Below are positions 34,218-44,270 of a stretch of 64,000 nt of DNA, one piece after another. The notes beneath the pieces were generated by a model. That model did no database searches and was not told the origin of the DNA. It saw nothing but the letters and a program-made list of their open reading frames with translations. Made by a program: the position numbers and the translations under genes. Origin of the DNA: Paenibacillus xylanexedens (GTDB lineage Bacteria; Bacillota; Bacilli; Paenibacillales; Paenibacillaceae); the NCBI RefSeq assembly GCF_017874615.1, contig NZ_JAGIKV010000021.1, forward strand, positions 1 through 64,000, given 5' to 3'. Every line of letters begins with the position of its first letter. The first letter of the stretch is position 1.

Positions 34218-36437
34218 TTATCCATATTGTCTGGCCCCGGTTTCGTCCAGTTGTTCACACACGAGATCATTGTAGGATTTACACCGCCCAATCAATTCAT
34301 CATGTGTTCCAGCATCAACGAGTTCACCTTGATCCAGTACATATATGGTGTCCGCACTTCGGATCGTACTTAGCCTGTGGGCAATGATAATCTGGGTACA
34401 TTTCAACATGTTCAGATTATGGGCAATGGTCGCCTCTGTAACGGTATCTAAAGCACTGGTTGCCTCATCCAACAAAAGAACTTTGGGTCTGCTCACCAAT
34501 GCTCGTGCGAGAGCTATCCGTTGCTTCTGCCCTCCAGACAGATTCGATCCCGCCTCAGAGATCAGTGTATTATACTTCATTGGCATCTTCTCAATATCGG
34601 CATGAATATCAGCCAGCTTCGCTGCGATCATCACATCCTCCAGCGTTGAATCCGCTGCGTGCAGCCTGATGTTGTCATGAACAGTATTGTTAAAAACAAA
34701 GTTATCCTGAAGCACGATACTGATCTGGCTGCGAATATCCTGCTGTTCCAGTTCTTCTACATTCATCCCGTCAAAATAGATATTGCCCTGGGTCGGCGTG
34801 TACAGCCCTACCAGCAATTTTGCCAAGGTGCTCTTTCCTGATCCTGATTTGCCAACCAGAGCGACCCTTTGCCCTGCTTTGATTGCAATATTGATATTTT
34901 TAAGCACATCTTCACCATAGTCCGTATACCTGAAGCTGATCTGATCAATCGTAATATCCCCATTCAGCTTCACGCCATGAAGGGGTGGCGTTGATTTTTT
35001 CTTGAATTTATTACTTTCCTCGGCTTGAATCACATCATAGATTCGATCCAGTAGCGCATCCGCCATCACGAACTCATTGAGCATCAAAGCAAGTGAGTTC
35101 AACGGCCCCAGAAACAGCGCGGCAAGAGACTGGAATGAAACGAGCATGCCGAGAGTCATATTCCCCTGCATAATCTGATATAATCCCACCAGTAGAATGA
35201 GCATCGGAGTCATAAAGTTCAGCGTGTTGGTTACGGTATTCACTCTCGTCTGAAAAATCGCTTTTTCCTTGACTGTTGCGAGTTGACGCTTGAATAGCGC
35301 TCTCCATTTCTCCGCGGTACGCTCTTCAATCCCTAGTGATTTGATGGTCGAGATGCCTTCCAACACTTCCGTCATGAATGATCCAGCCAGGCTTTGGGCG
35401 ACAATCTGAGTTTGTGTCAGCTTCTTGAATCTGCTGCGTGTGTATACAAAAACAAGAATTTGTATCAGCCCTACACCAAGCAGTGTGAAAGCGATCAAAC
35501 GGGACTGGATTATAATATATGTGAAGGTCACAACAATTAAAAATAGATTGATCAGCGTAGAGATCATCTTCTGGGATAATATCTCTCGAATGGTCGTATT
35601 GCTATTAATCCGCAGCATCAAATCCCCACGCGAACGAATTTCAAAATATTGATAAGGCAGTCTGAGCATATGAGAGACAAAGTTAGTCGTCAGTTGGGAA
35701 TCCAGCAATTCCTGAAGCCGTACGATGCACATATCCTTCATATAACTGAAGCCGATCTGAAACAGGGTTAAGAGCACAATGCTGGTGATCAGGACAGGAA
35801 ATAATGAATAACCCTCACCGCTAGTGGCCGCATCAATTGAAACTTGCATCAGGAACGGAAAGGCCACCGAAACCAATTGCAACCCCAGAGCAAGTAGGAT
35901 GGTCCAACCAAAGTGTTTTTTGTTACTGCGAATCAAATCCTTGAAATACGCCACTTTACTAATCTTTTTCTCGGACAAAGGTACAAAGCCATCATCCGGA
36001 TATACGAGCAAAAAGATACCTGAATATTTCTCAGTAAACTCCTGTGTACTGATGACCAGTCTGCCCAAAGCCGGATCGACAATAATGAACTGACCATCCG
36101 TCTTGATCCGCTCAAGCACGACAAAATGGCTGTCTTCCCAGAAACAAATGACTGGCAGAAAGTCATTGTTGAGTGATTCAACAGGCGCTTTTTTAGCTAT
36201 CCCTTTCAAATGGTAGGTCTGGGCAACCTCTTTCATTTTGAGCATGGAACTGCCATCCCGACCGTTCCCCAGCATCGCAAAACGTTCCCTCAGATCGGTG
36301 AAATCTGCTTCATAGCCGTGATATGCGAGTAACATGTGCAAGCAACTAGGGCCACAATCATATTGATTCATTTGCAGTTTGATAGGGACTTTGCGTTGTC
36401 TCTTTCCGCGCAGACGGAATACAGGCCGTTCAGGCAT
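34218..36437 (-). CDS. lanT: LanT: peptidase-containing ABC exporter for the lanthipeptide
   Basis: 739 residues. The N-terminal C39 peptidase has catalytic Cys28 in QYDCGPSC, His in EDSHFVVL and Asp in VDPALG. The six-helix exporter domain spans about residues 165-450. The nucleotide-binding domain has Walker A GKSGSGKST near residue 530, signature LSGGQKQR near 630 and Walker B VLLLDEATSALD. It removes the leader after the GA site and exports the modified peptide. Its start overlaps the end of lanM by eight bases. Confidence 0.95.
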   Translation of the reverse strand: MPERPVFRLRGKRQRKVPIKLQMNQYDCGPSCLHMLLAYHGYEADFTDLRERFAMLGNGRDGSSMLKMKEVAQTYHLKGIAKKAPVESLNNDFLPVICFWEDSHFVVLERIKTDGQFIIVDPALGRLVISTQEFTEKYSGIFLLVYPDDGFVPLSEKKISKVAYFKDLIRSNKKHFGWTILLALGLQLVSVAFPFLMQVSIDAATSGEGYSLFPVLITSIVLLTLFQIGFSYMKDMCIVRLQELLDSQLTTNFVSHMLRLPYQYFEIRSRGDLMLRINSNTTIREILSQKMISTLINLFLIVVTFTYIIIQSRLIAFTLLGVGLIQILVFVYTRSRFKKLTQTQIVAQSLAGSFMTEVLEGISTIKSLGIEERTAEKWRALFKRQLATVKEKAIFQTRVNTVTNTLNFMTPMLILLVGLYQIMQGNMTLGMLVSFQSLAALFLGPLNSLALMLNEFVMADALLDRIYDVIQAEESNKFKKKSTPPLHGVKLNGDITIDQISFRYTDYGEDVLKNINIAIKAGQRVALVGKSGSGKSTLAKLLVGLYTPTQGNIYFDGMNVEELEQQDIRSQISIVLQDNFVFNNTVHDNIRLHAADSTLEDVMIAAKLADIHADIEKMPMKYNTLISEAGSNLSGGQKQRIALARALVSRPKVLLLDEATSALDTVTEATIAHNLNMLKCTQIIIAHRLSTIRSADTIYVLDQGELVDAGTHDELIGRCKSYNDLVCEQLDETGARQYG

Positions 36438-39400
36438 AATGCTGCCCCATATGGGGTGACTGTTCCATAGTGTCCATCTGCTGCTGAGCGGATGCCGTTT
36501 CCATAGCGTATGTCTGCGCCATATCCCTTATTTCCTTGCCTTTTGGTCCCTCCATCATCAATACTGAAGGCAGGTCAGGATTGTAAAGTCGGAGCAATTG
36601 ATATCCAATGCCGGCAAGCCCTAGCATCAATCCTGGGATTTGCTGACGACCCGGAATGCCACATCTCCAATGATGGTTATCACGTCTCACCTGTGTCACC
36701 ATGTAATTTGCCATCTGAACTGAGTACTCCTTCAACTCTTCATCCTGCAAATATTCGGCTGCGAGCAGGAACAACTCCAGATTGCCCATATCCCCATGGC
36801 AGAGCGAATAGCTAACTTCTGTAAACCCTTCTTCCATGGTCTTGGCTAACGCTCTGCGGATATCCTTCTCAACCGTATCCATAGCTCCTAATGACCTCAA
36901 TTGCTGCGCTAACCCTATACGGGCGATCCCTAGACCAGGTGCGCCATTACACCAGTACATGACATAATGTTCTTCCGGCATGCTGCCATCGGTGAACCGC
37001 AGATCCTTCCAATTGTTCACTTCAGGACTGTAGAGGGCTTCCTCATACTTCAGTCCTTCAATACAGGTTTCAAGATAGGCTTTGTTGCCTGTAGCACTGT
37101 ATAGACGGGCCAAACTCAGACAGATGCCTGCGTTACCATGTGCAATGCCGCTAAGTGGCGTTTTATTAATCGCTGACGTCACCCAAGCCATACCTTGATC
37201 CATCGGCTCCGCAAGCTTCAGCAAACGATCTCCGCAACGCACAGCCACGTCCAGCGCTCTTTGCGATTGAAAGTTCATATACATGTCCACACAAGCCATC
37301 AATGTACCTGCACAACCTGAAATCACATCCAATTGCTGATCATTATCGACCATATCGTCCAGAATATCGAGCAATTCCAGCGTATCCGGGTTAATCCCCG
37401 GTTCGGAACATACGTTGGCTTTATGAACCAGTAAATAGAGAAGTGATCCATAGCCAGTGAACAGTGAGATGTTTTTATCGATGTTTTTGCGGATCATCTC
37501 CCAGGCTGTCTGAATACACAGATTGACCATCTGCATATATTTGTGGTCACCTGTCTCCTGACTTAGATACAGATAGAAATAGGCAATACCGGTTACCCCG
37601 TTATATAACCCCAACTCGGAAGATTTGTAGATCAGCTTCTCGTCTGCATCCATACCCATACTGATCCATGACACCGAAAGACCTTCATCTCCCATAATAG
37701 CAATATCTTTTATGTACTCCCCAATCCTCACGGCTTCTTGCAAATATTCTTCTTTGGTCATGTGTATTTGATGTTCATCCAATATTTCCGGTCGGACGCT
37801 TTCCGTGCTTTTCTCCATGGCGAATGAGCGTTCCAGGACATATTTAGTCTGGATTGTACGCTCGGTAAACTCCCATTGCATATCCATATCTTTGGGATTC
37901 ATCGCCCGCACTTTATCCGCGGTCTGCGTTAAAATATCGGAGGAAAACACGCCGTCAATCGCTTGATTGTCGTAGTGGTGGAACAACATTTGCTCACCGA
38001 TAAACGTCTGGAACATGGGTACATCGCCGTGCAATAGATCATGGCACTCATATCTCACCAGTTTTTCACGATCACGATCCTGCCGCACAATCATCCACAT
38101 CATGTCGAACAACAGATTCTTATCCAACCCGTCTCTGAGATATCTCGGATGGGAACTGGCTTCAATCAGCGTAAAATACGTAACGGTCGGACGAACAATG
38201 GTACGTACAGCACAACCATGGAAGTCATTGCGGACTGTTGAGATAAATGACTCCTTTTGCTCCATAATAGCACTGTATATGCGATAGAATCCCTCCTTCA
38301 AACTTTGGATATATCGCTCAGGTTTAATGGGTGTATGTTCATATGAAGGCAAATGACTAAATCGACTCACACTCACCTTGCTTCGTTGGATTCTCATGGT
38401 ATCGGTGTTTTTATCATGAATCTCATACGTATTGAGTACTTGATCCACATCCCCTGCAAGTCCGCTCAGATCACTGTGATACAAAGCGTTGGAATCCAAC
38501 GTTGGTAACATGCTCGTTTTTAACACGGAATCATTCAATATCGAAAGGGTCTTCTCCAGCGCTGTATAGTGTGCCTTCTCCTCCTCATATTTGAAAGGTT
38601 GATTATGCAACAGTGATTCCAGATCGACGAAGAAGGGATGCTCTCCCTGAGCAACGATGTTCTCCATATGCATGTCTGTTGCATTAACGGCATACAAAAT
38701 AGCGAGATACTGCCCCTGCCGTTCAAAAAAGCGTTCCGCTCCCTCCAGACTGGTGACTTCCTCATAGGGTATGAACTGCTGCCAGCCATATTCGGAGCGA
38801 TCCAGCGATTTGGCAATACGGAACGGTAACCCTACTCGCTGATCGTTAAACCATTGCAACAGACTGGCAAAAGCGGTGTCGATGGCCATGTTCCTTGGTT
38901 TGTACATGACATTGACCCCTTCCGCAAACGCCAACCGCAATACACTGGCTCCACCATTATGGGAATCCCCGAGAAATACGATATCCTCCAGCTTATCCAG
39001 CTTGAAATCAAAAAAAGATTCCATTTCACGACGATCTCTTGTCAGCCGCTCCAGAACACGCATCATATTCAGACTGATCCGAAGAGTGTGCTCAACAAGT
39101 CCTCGTGCAAGAACAGGATATTCCAGTAGTAAGGCGAGAATCTGATCTCTGGACTGCATGTTCTGGTTCACAAAGTGCTGATACCGCTGCCGGGAATCCT
39201 CACCTCTCAATTCATCTTGTAATCTCGCTTTGTTTAACTCATAGATTAGTGTCTTGGCAGACATGTGGAACACTTTATCCGAGACCGTCTTCAGAACAAG
39301 CCCTGTAACACGCCGTTTGTCCAACCAGTCATATCCTTCATTCAGGCCTTCGGTCATGATCTGAATGGATCGTTGCAGGAAGGGTCTGGAGAACTCAAAG

Positions 39401-39777
39401 AACGGAATTTCATCCGTATCGCCCTCAATAAAATATTCGATCTCCAGATGCTCATTCTCCAAAAATGTGCTGCAGAGTTCCCGATGCCAGGGCATCTGCA
39501 CAAAGTCGTACATGAAGCCTGTATCGTTAAACATAGCCTGCACCGTCTCCATATTCATGGATTCAGCCCGGAAGCGATTGGACAATAGCTCCTGGTCCTG
39601 AAAAAACTTTTCAAGCCATTGCTGCATTCTTCCTGAATCCGTTTGCTCTACAGGCATGTCCACATTCGGAACGTTGGGAACTTGTGCAGTATATCGCTGC
39701 ACAAACTGTTTGTATTTCTCTGTTAAGTAGAGTGCATCACTCCACCGGGAGTCATGTAACCGCTCCTGTATGCTCAT
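36430..39777 (-). CDS. lanM: LanM: class II lanthipeptide synthetase
   Basis: 1115 residues. The N-terminal dehydratase (DUF4135) has the kinase-like block ATDMHMENIVAQGEHPFFVDLE. The C-terminal LanC-like cyclase has zinc ligands Cys in YWCNGAPG near residue 943, and Cys-His in LCHGDMGN near residue 992, plus IAHGNAGIC. It dehydrates Ser/Thr of the LanA core and closes thioether rings. ATG at 39777 follows AAGGGGAG. It lies 104 bp downstream of lanA with a hairpin in between. Confidence 0.96.
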   Translation of the reverse strand: MSIQERLHDSRWSDALYLTEKYKQFVQRYTAQVPNVPNVDMPVEQTDSGRMQQWLEKFFQDQELLSNRFRAESMNMETVQAMFNDTGFMYDFVQMPWHRELCSTFLENEHLEIEYFIEGDTDEIPFFEFSRPFLQRSIQIMTEGLNEGYDWLDKRRVTGLVLKTVSDKVFHMSAKTLIYELNKARLQDELRGEDSRQRYQHFVNQNMQSRDQILALLLEYPVLARGLVEHTLRISLNMMRVLERLTRDRREMESFFDFKLDKLEDIVFLGDSHNGGASVLRLAFAEGVNVMYKPRNMAIDTAFASLLQWFNDQRVGLPFRIAKSLDRSEYGWQQFIPYEEVTSLEGAERFFERQGQYLAILYAVNATDMHMENIVAQGEHPFFVDLESLLHNQPFKYEEEKAHYTALEKTLSILNDSVLKTSMLPTLDSNALYHSDLSGLAGDVDQVLNTYEIHDKNTDTMRIQRSKVSVSRFSHLPSYEHTPIKPERYIQSLKEGFYRIYSAIMEQKESFISTVRNDFHGCAVRTIVRPTVTYFTLIEASSHPRYLRDGLDKNLLFDMMWMIVRQDRDREKLVRYECHDLLHGDVPMFQTFIGEQMLFHHYDNQAIDGVFSSDILTQTADKVRAMNPKDMDMQWEFTERTIQTKYVLERSFAMEKSTESVRPEILDEHQIHMTKEEYLQEAVRIGEYIKDIAIMGDEGLSVSWISMGMDADEKLIYKSSELGLYNGVTGIAYFYLYLSQETGDHKYMQMVNLCIQTAWEMIRKNIDKNISLFTGYGSLLYLLVHKANVCSEPGINPDTLELLDILDDMVDNDQQLDVISGCAGTLMACVDMYMNFQSQRALDVAVRCGDRLLKLAEPMDQGMAWVTSAINKTPLSGIAHGNAGICLSLARLYSATGNKAYLETCIEGLKYEEALYSPEVNNWKDLRFTDGSMPEEHYVMYWCNGAPGLGIARIGLAQQLRSLGAMDTVEKDIRRALAKTMEEGFTEVSYSLCHGDMGNLELFLLAAEYLQDEELKEYSVQMANYMVTQVRRDNHHWRCGIPGRQQIPGLMLGLAGIGYQLLRLYNPDLPSVLMMEGPKGKEIRDMAQTYAMETASAQQQMDTMEQSPHMGQHYA

Positions 39778-39836
39778 CGTTTTATCTCCCCTTCTATTGG
39801 ATGGTTCGTGCCCAAAACCTCATATAACAAAATCAA

Positions 39837-39862
39837 GCACATAACTGAAATCAGCTATGTGC
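39837..39862 (-). terminator. Intercistronic hairpin between lanA and lanM
   Basis: On the minus strand GCACATAGCTGA and TCAGTTATGTGC pair over 12 positions with one G-T pair and a two-base loop, followed by TTGATTTTG. Such partial terminators let the precursor gene outrun the modification genes in expression. Confidence 0.7.
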
Positions 39863-39881
39863 CTGAAAATAAGAGTGAAAA

Positions 39882-40064
39882 TTAACAACAAGTCAGCCAA
39901 GAAGAAGGTGAAACCGAATTATAATGACATTCATGACTTACCGTACAGAATACACCGCCGCTTGCTTTGACATCAATTACAGATACCGCACCTGTAATGA
40001 CCATCAGCTCATCATCACTGATGTCCTCGATTGCTCCCAATGCTTCGAGATTGAATTGTTTCAT
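39882..40064 (-). CDS. lanA: LanA: lacticin 481/nukacin-group lantibiotic precursor
   Basis: 60 residues. The leader is acidic and helical, with ISDDELMVITGA at 15-26, a double-Gly-type (GA) cleavage site after Ala26. The core (27-60) holds TVSHECHYNS at 41-50, nearly the conserved lacticin 481/nukacin block, and ends in TCC. By family analogy, rings would be Thr41-Cys46, Ser43-Cys59 and Ser50-Cys60. Cys40 creates C-T-x-S-x-E-C, the lipid II-binding motif of the mersacidin group, and gives a fourth Cys that could pair with Ser35 or Ser28. The Ser50-to-CysCys segment is two residues longer than in lacticin 481. GGAGG lies eight bases before the ATG at 40064. Confidence 0.92.
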   Translation of the reverse strand: MKQFNLEALGAIEDISDDELMVITGAVSVIDVKASGGVFCTVSHECHYNSVSPSSWLTCC

Positions 40065-40313
40065 TGAAAAAACCTCCATTCGAATTTTTTTATATGTATA
40101 GCTTATAAAAAGCTAAACACCAATGTTGAACTCAACTGCATAGTATTGTAAAATATTTAAATTATGTAATTATTTTCTATATTTATTCTAGCATAATTTG
40201 CTATTTTTTGTAAATCTATTTTCGGGATTTTACCACCATTTGACAAGATAAATCGCTTTTACTAGAATCAAAACAAAATTGTGTTATTTCGTTGTTAAAC
40301 GCACAAAATTTTA
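40065..40313 (-). promoter_or_regulatory. AT-rich lanA promoter region
   Basis: About 250 bases with much lower GC than the flanks and no gene. It contains a dyad AGCTT-tttATA-AAGCT near 40100 and GTTGA/TCAAC arms at about 40125-40136 that could be regulator sites. I cannot fix the -10 and -35 boxes because many AT-rich matches occur. Confidence 0.5.
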
Positions 40314-40338
40314 AACACCTGTCCAAGACAGGTGTTTT
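40314..40338. terminator. Terminator downstream of the lantibiotic two-component genes
   Basis: A perfect 9-bp stem ACACCTGTC/GACAGGTGT with a 3-base loop and a T-run on the plus strand. On the minus strand it lies just after the kinase gene and before the lanA promoter, insulating the two transcripts. Confidence 0.75.
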
Positions 40339-40339
40339 T

Positions 40340-41722
40340 CTAAGTAGCAGGCAACTGCAAAGCAGCTCTAAGCCCTTCCCCATTATCACTCTCAAGAATA
40401 AGCTTTCCCCGATGAGCCTGCGCAATCCTTGATACCATTGGAAGCCCCAAGCCATGTCCCTGACGGGAAGGCCGTACGCGCCCTGCCGCATAGGGGAGAA
40501 CCACCACATCGTCCAGATACTCTTTTGGAATTCCTTTTCCATCATCTGACACCACAAATTCACAACATACATCCTCAGCTGCACGCATCGTTTCCAGCAC
40601 AATTGCACACCCCTCCGGGTTATGCGTGATACTGTTTTGTACCAAATTCGTTACTGCACGATACAATAATCGTTCATCCCCCATAACATGAAGACTCTCG
40701 TCCTGAACATGAAGCGAGATTGGATAACGCTCATCCAGTCCATTATTCAAAAAATCCGACACAACCTGCCTTGCTAGTACCGAGAGTCGAATCGACTTCA
40801 ACTGTAGAGGCTGCATCTCATACTCCAGCATGGATACCAGGTTTAGATCACTGACCAGTGACCGCAGGCGTTCACCCTGGCGACGAATAATGGAGGCCTG
40901 CTGTTTGTGCTCGGCTGACAAATCCGATTGCTCCTCCAACTCACTCGCGTAACCCAGAATCATGGACAAGGGTGTCCGTATATCATGAGAAATGCCTGCG
41001 ATCCAGTTGGATCGCGCTTCATCTCTCGCTTTTAGAGCATCATCCTTGTCCTGAAGCATACGGGATGTTGAATTGATGCTTTGAGACAGATCATTAAATA
41101 TACCTTTGGTTTCGACGTGAATAGGCTCTTCCTTTGCCAATGCATGAATGCCATGGATTAACGGTCGAATACTACGGATCACCCGCGTTCCAATGAGTAT
41201 GGATACTAGTAGAGCAAGAGCCACATTACACACCAACAATAGTATGATCCGAATAGGCAATGACTTGAGCCACTCTGCCAGAAAGTCGAACTGGTATTTT
41301 CCGTACGTATTCTTAGGGTAGCCTACGACCAATAATCCATCTTCACGTTCCCATACGTACACCGGGTATTCCTTAAGATAGTATCGCGCGAACTTCGCAA
41401 CATCCGTCACATTATAAGAGCGCGGGATTTCAGCCGGAAGCCGTTCGCTCCACTGTACCTTGCCCTGGGGATCGAGCAGCATTGCCCAAGCCTGATATGT
41501 ATCCAGCAGTTGCATTCCATCGCTGTTTAGCGCATAGTCCCCCTGCTCGCCCTTACTCAGGCCACTGGCCATCTGTTTCACAACCGCACCGGGGGAAGGA
41601 CCCTCATGAATTTCCTTGAAGATCAGCGAACCTAGCAGAATTAGATTGAACAATAACAGCACCACAGATACCAGAATGGTAGATCCTACAAACTTTCTTA
41701 GAATTCGAACAACGCCATCCAT
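40340..41722 (-). CDS. Sensor histidine kinase of the lanthipeptide cluster
   Basis: About 460 residues. Two membrane helices (near 15-37 and 160-182) enclose an extracellular domain of about 120 residues, followed by a HAMP-like linker. The HisKA box has ISHDIRTPLSMILGYASE; the ATPase has QNSITHNPEG (N), DDGKGIPKEY (G1) and GHGLGLPMV (G2). The ATG at 41722 overlaps the regulator stop (TGATG). Its large sensor loop differs from the loop-less BceS type; it may sense the lantibiotic or another peptide. Confidence 0.9.
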   Translation of the reverse strand: MDGVVRILRKFVGSTILVSVVLLLFNLILLGSLIFKEIHEGPSPGAVVKQMASGLSKGEQGDYALNSDGMQLLDTYQAWAMLLDPQGKVQWSERLPAEIPRSYNVTDVAKFARYYLKEYPVYVWEREDGLLVVGYPKNTYGKYQFDFLAEWLKSLPIRIILLLVCNVALALLVSILIGTRVIRSIRPLIHGIHALAKEEPIHVETKGIFNDLSQSINSTSRMLQDKDDALKARDEARSNWIAGISHDIRTPLSMILGYASELEEQSDLSAEHKQQASIIRRQGERLRSLVSDLNLVSMLEYEMQPLQLKSIRLSVLARQVVSDFLNNGLDERYPISLHVQDESLHVMGDERLLYRAVTNLVQNSITHNPEGCAIVLETMRAAEDVCCEFVVSDDGKGIPKEYLDDVVVLPYAAGRVRPSRQGHGLGLPMVSRIAQAHRGKLILESDNGEGLRAALQLPAT

Positions 41723-42435
41723 CACCTAGACTCCTGAGCCATCAGTTTGTAACCAAGTCCCCGAACGGTTAGCAAAAATACCGGTTTGGATGGGTCTTCC
41801 TCAATCTTCTCCCGGATTCGCCGAACATGCACCATCAGTGTATTTTCATAACCATAACTCTCGTCTCCCCATACGGCTTGACACAGGGCATCACTGGTTA
41901 CAATCCGGCCTTGATTCTCATACAACTTGATCAGTATGGCATGCTCCTTAGCTGTCAATGGAAGCTCCCTGTCTGTCCCCTGTACAACAGCACTCTCCAG
42001 ATCAATGGTTTGTTCACCTAAACGGAATACAGGCAATCTCTCCACCGTATTGGAGGCATATACCCGCTTCAGAATAGCCATCAGCCTGAGAATCAACTCT
42101 CTTGGCAGAAAGGGCTTGACCATATAATCATCCGCTCCCAGCCCCAGACCGAGCAATCGATCCTCATCTTCACCACGTGCCGACAGGAACAGAACAGGCA
42201 TGTCCGAGAATGACCGGATCGAAGAGAGCAGAGAGAACCCATCCCCATCTGGAAGCATCACGTCCAGGATTGCTGCATCCGGTTTTTCAAGCCTGCATAC
42301 TGCCAAGGCATTCACGAAGTTATCGGCCGTATAGACCCGAAAAAAACCTTCTTTACGTAAAAAACGTTCAATCATTTCCCGTATCTCAGGTTCATCATCT
42401 ACGATCAATATTTTCTTATTCTTCAATAATTCCAT
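41722..42435 (-). CDS. OmpR-type response regulator of the lanthipeptide cluster
   Basis: 237 residues. The receiver starts ILIVDDEPEIRE with phospho-acceptor Asp in AILDVMLPDGDG and Lys in VKPFLPREL. The C-terminal winged helix has LTAKEHAILIKL and ENTLMVHVRRIREKIE. ATG at 42435 has AAAGGGTG upstream. It probably controls the divergent ABC immunity genes and perhaps lanA. Confidence 0.92.
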   Translation of the reverse strand: MELLKNKKILIVDDEPEIREMIERFLRKEGFFRVYTADNFVNALAVCRLEKPDAAILDVMLPDGDGFSLLSSIRSFSDMPVLFLSARGEDEDRLLGLGLGADDYMVKPFLPRELILRLMAILKRVYASNTVERLPVFRLGEQTIDLESAVVQGTDRELPLTAKEHAILIKLYENQGRIVTSDALCQAVWGDESYGYENTLMVHVRRIREKIEEDPSKPVFLLTVRGLGYKLMAQESR

Positions 42436-42588
42436 TGATATCACCCTTTTTATTATACATCATAAAGGCATTCATCCGATATTTTCCATTTCCATTTAAG
42501 GTAATTGTAAGGTTATCTTCAGCTACGAGCAAGAAGCCTGATCTATATTTAGAGCAACAGAGACATTAGTGAAATGGAGTTGAGATCA

Positions 42589-43509
42589 ATGATAAATTCT
42601 TCCCCCATCGTGGAAACGCACAACCTTTCCAAATCTTATGGCGGTACTAACCGCGTACACCAGGTTAATCTGGCAGTTGAGACAGGACAGATTTTTGGCT
42701 TCCTGGGTCCGAATGGAGCAGGCAAAACAACCACATTAAAAATGCTGTTGGGTTTGATCAAACCCACCGAAGGCACTGTGAAGGTGTTCGGCAAAGATCT
42801 GAATAAACATCGCCCTTCCATTCTGAATCAGACAGGTTCACTGATCGAATCCCCATCTTATTACGGCCACTTGACTGGACTTGAGAATATGAAAGTCATG
42901 CAGCGACTGCGGAACGTACCGCACAAAAATATTGATGAAGCTCTCAAAATTGTCCGGCTCGAAAATCAAAAACATAAGCAGGCCGATCAGTATTCCCTAG
43001 GGATGAAGCAACGACTCGGTATTGCCATGGCCCTGCTTGCCTTCCCAAGCCTGCTTATTCTGGATGAGCCTACAAACGGACTTGATCCGGCCGGAATCGG
43101 TGAGATCCGGGAATTAATCAAGTCCCTTCCGGGTCAATATGGCATAACAGTCCTGTTATCCAGCCACCTGTTGTCAGAGATCGAACAGATTGCTACCTCG
43201 GTCGGGATTATCAGTGATGGCAAGTTGCTGTTTCAGGGAACCATGCAGAGCCTTCAAGCCAATAACAAGACCACCATTCGTTTTCAGACAACAGACACGA
43301 CAAGGGCAGAGAAAATCCTTTTGACTCAAGGCTACATGCCCACAGTTCATGGAAAACAGTTGGTGTTCAACTATCTTCGTGACGAGGAAGTCTCTCGGAT
43401 GAACAAGGTGCTGGTAGAACATGATATCCCCGTGATCCGGATCGAGGAACACAAGAAAAGTCTGGAAGACATATTCCTGGATCTGACCGGAAAGGAGCGG
43501 AGCCTGTAA
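42589..43509 (+). CDS. Lantibiotic immunity ABC transporter ATPase (LanF-like)
   Basis: 306 residues. Walker A GPNGAGKTT, signature YSLGMKQRLG, Walker B LLILDEPTNGLDP, and an E-loop-type region near VRLENQ are present, as in bacitracin/lantibiotic resistance ATPases. ATG at 42589 follows GGAG. It overlaps the next gene by one base. With the two permeases it would remove the lantibiotic from the membrane. Confidence 0.9.
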   Translation: MINSSPIVETHNLSKSYGGTNRVHQVNLAVETGQIFGFLGPNGAGKTTTLKMLLGLIKPTEGTVKVFGKDLNKHRPSILNQTGSLIESPSYYGHLTGLENMKVMQRLRNVPHKNIDEALKIVRLENQKHKQADQYSLGMKQRLGIAMALLAFPSLLILDEPTNGLDPAGIGEIRELIKSLPGQYGITVLLSSHLLSEIEQIATSVGIISDGKLLFQGTMQSLQANNKTTIRFQTTDTTRAEKILLTQGYMPTVHGKQLVFNYLRDEEVSRMNKVLVEHDIPVIRIEEHKKSLEDIFLDLTGKERSL

Positions 43510-44258
43510 TGAAAGCTCTATCCCTGGAGTATTATAAAATCCGCCGCAAAAGGATCTGGGTCATGCTATCCCTTTTTCTGGCCGCAGAAATGATCTGGGC
43601 CTCCATGTCCATGAGCATCTCCATCTCCCGAAGTGCAGCCAATGCGAGTTGGGAAGCCTTGATCTTCAGCATCGCTTCCATGAACGGACTGTTCCTGCCC
43701 ATTATATCGGCTATCGTTGTATCCCGCATCTGTGACATGGAGCATAAGGGGAACACTTGGAAGATGCTGATGACGACCAACATCGGACGTAATCATGTCT
43801 ACACAGCCAAGTACATATGTGCGAACAGCCTGATTCTGTATGGTATTCTTGCGCAAGCTGTGTTCATTGTCGGTTTCGGTCTATCCAAAAACATATCCGG
43901 CCCGCTACCATTCTCCCTGCTGGTGCAGTTCGTTATAGGCACACTGCTAACTACACTCGCGATAACCGCTCTTCAGCAATGGCTGTCTCTTACGGTACGC
44001 AATCAGGCTTTTGCGTTATGTCTGGGTATGCTGGGCGGATTCATTGGTACAACATCAGGGTTGTTTCCTGCAGGTGTACGTCACCTTTTCATATGGTCTT
44101 ACTACATGGATCTGAATCCAGTCACTTACATTTACAGCGCAACTTCGGGTACCTATGTATCGGGTATGCTGCCTGTCGGTCTTTTCTTAGCCGCCTTATT
44201 GATGGCTGCCATCTTCTATTTTGCAGGGAATATTCATGCTTCAAGAAAAGAGATTTGA
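43509..44258 (+). CDS. Lantibiotic immunity ABC permease (LanE-like)
   Basis: 249 residues with six membrane helices. It is an ABC-2 type protein starting with a cytosolic stretch LEYYKIRRKRI and has the loop DMEHKGNTWKMLMTTN between helices 2 and 3, typical of LanE/LanG and BcrB-like permeases. The start overlaps the ATPase stop (TAATG). Confidence 0.87.
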   Translation: MKALSLEYYKIRRKRIWVMLSLFLAAEMIWASMSMSISISRSAANASWEALIFSIASMNGLFLPIISAIVVSRICDMEHKGNTWKMLMTTNIGRNHVYTAKYICANSLILYGILAQAVFIVGFGLSKNISGPLPFSLLVQFVIGTLLTTLAITALQQWLSLTVRNQAFALCLGMLGGFIGTTSGLFPAGVRHLFIWSYYMDLNPVTYIYSATSGTYVSGMLPVGLFLAALLMAAIFYFAGNIHASRKEI

Positions 44259-44270
44259 GGAGGGAAACAC

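Noticed and set aside
34064..34291. 75-codon frame at the end of lanT
   Set aside because: Crosses the lanT terminator and overlaps lanT in another frame.
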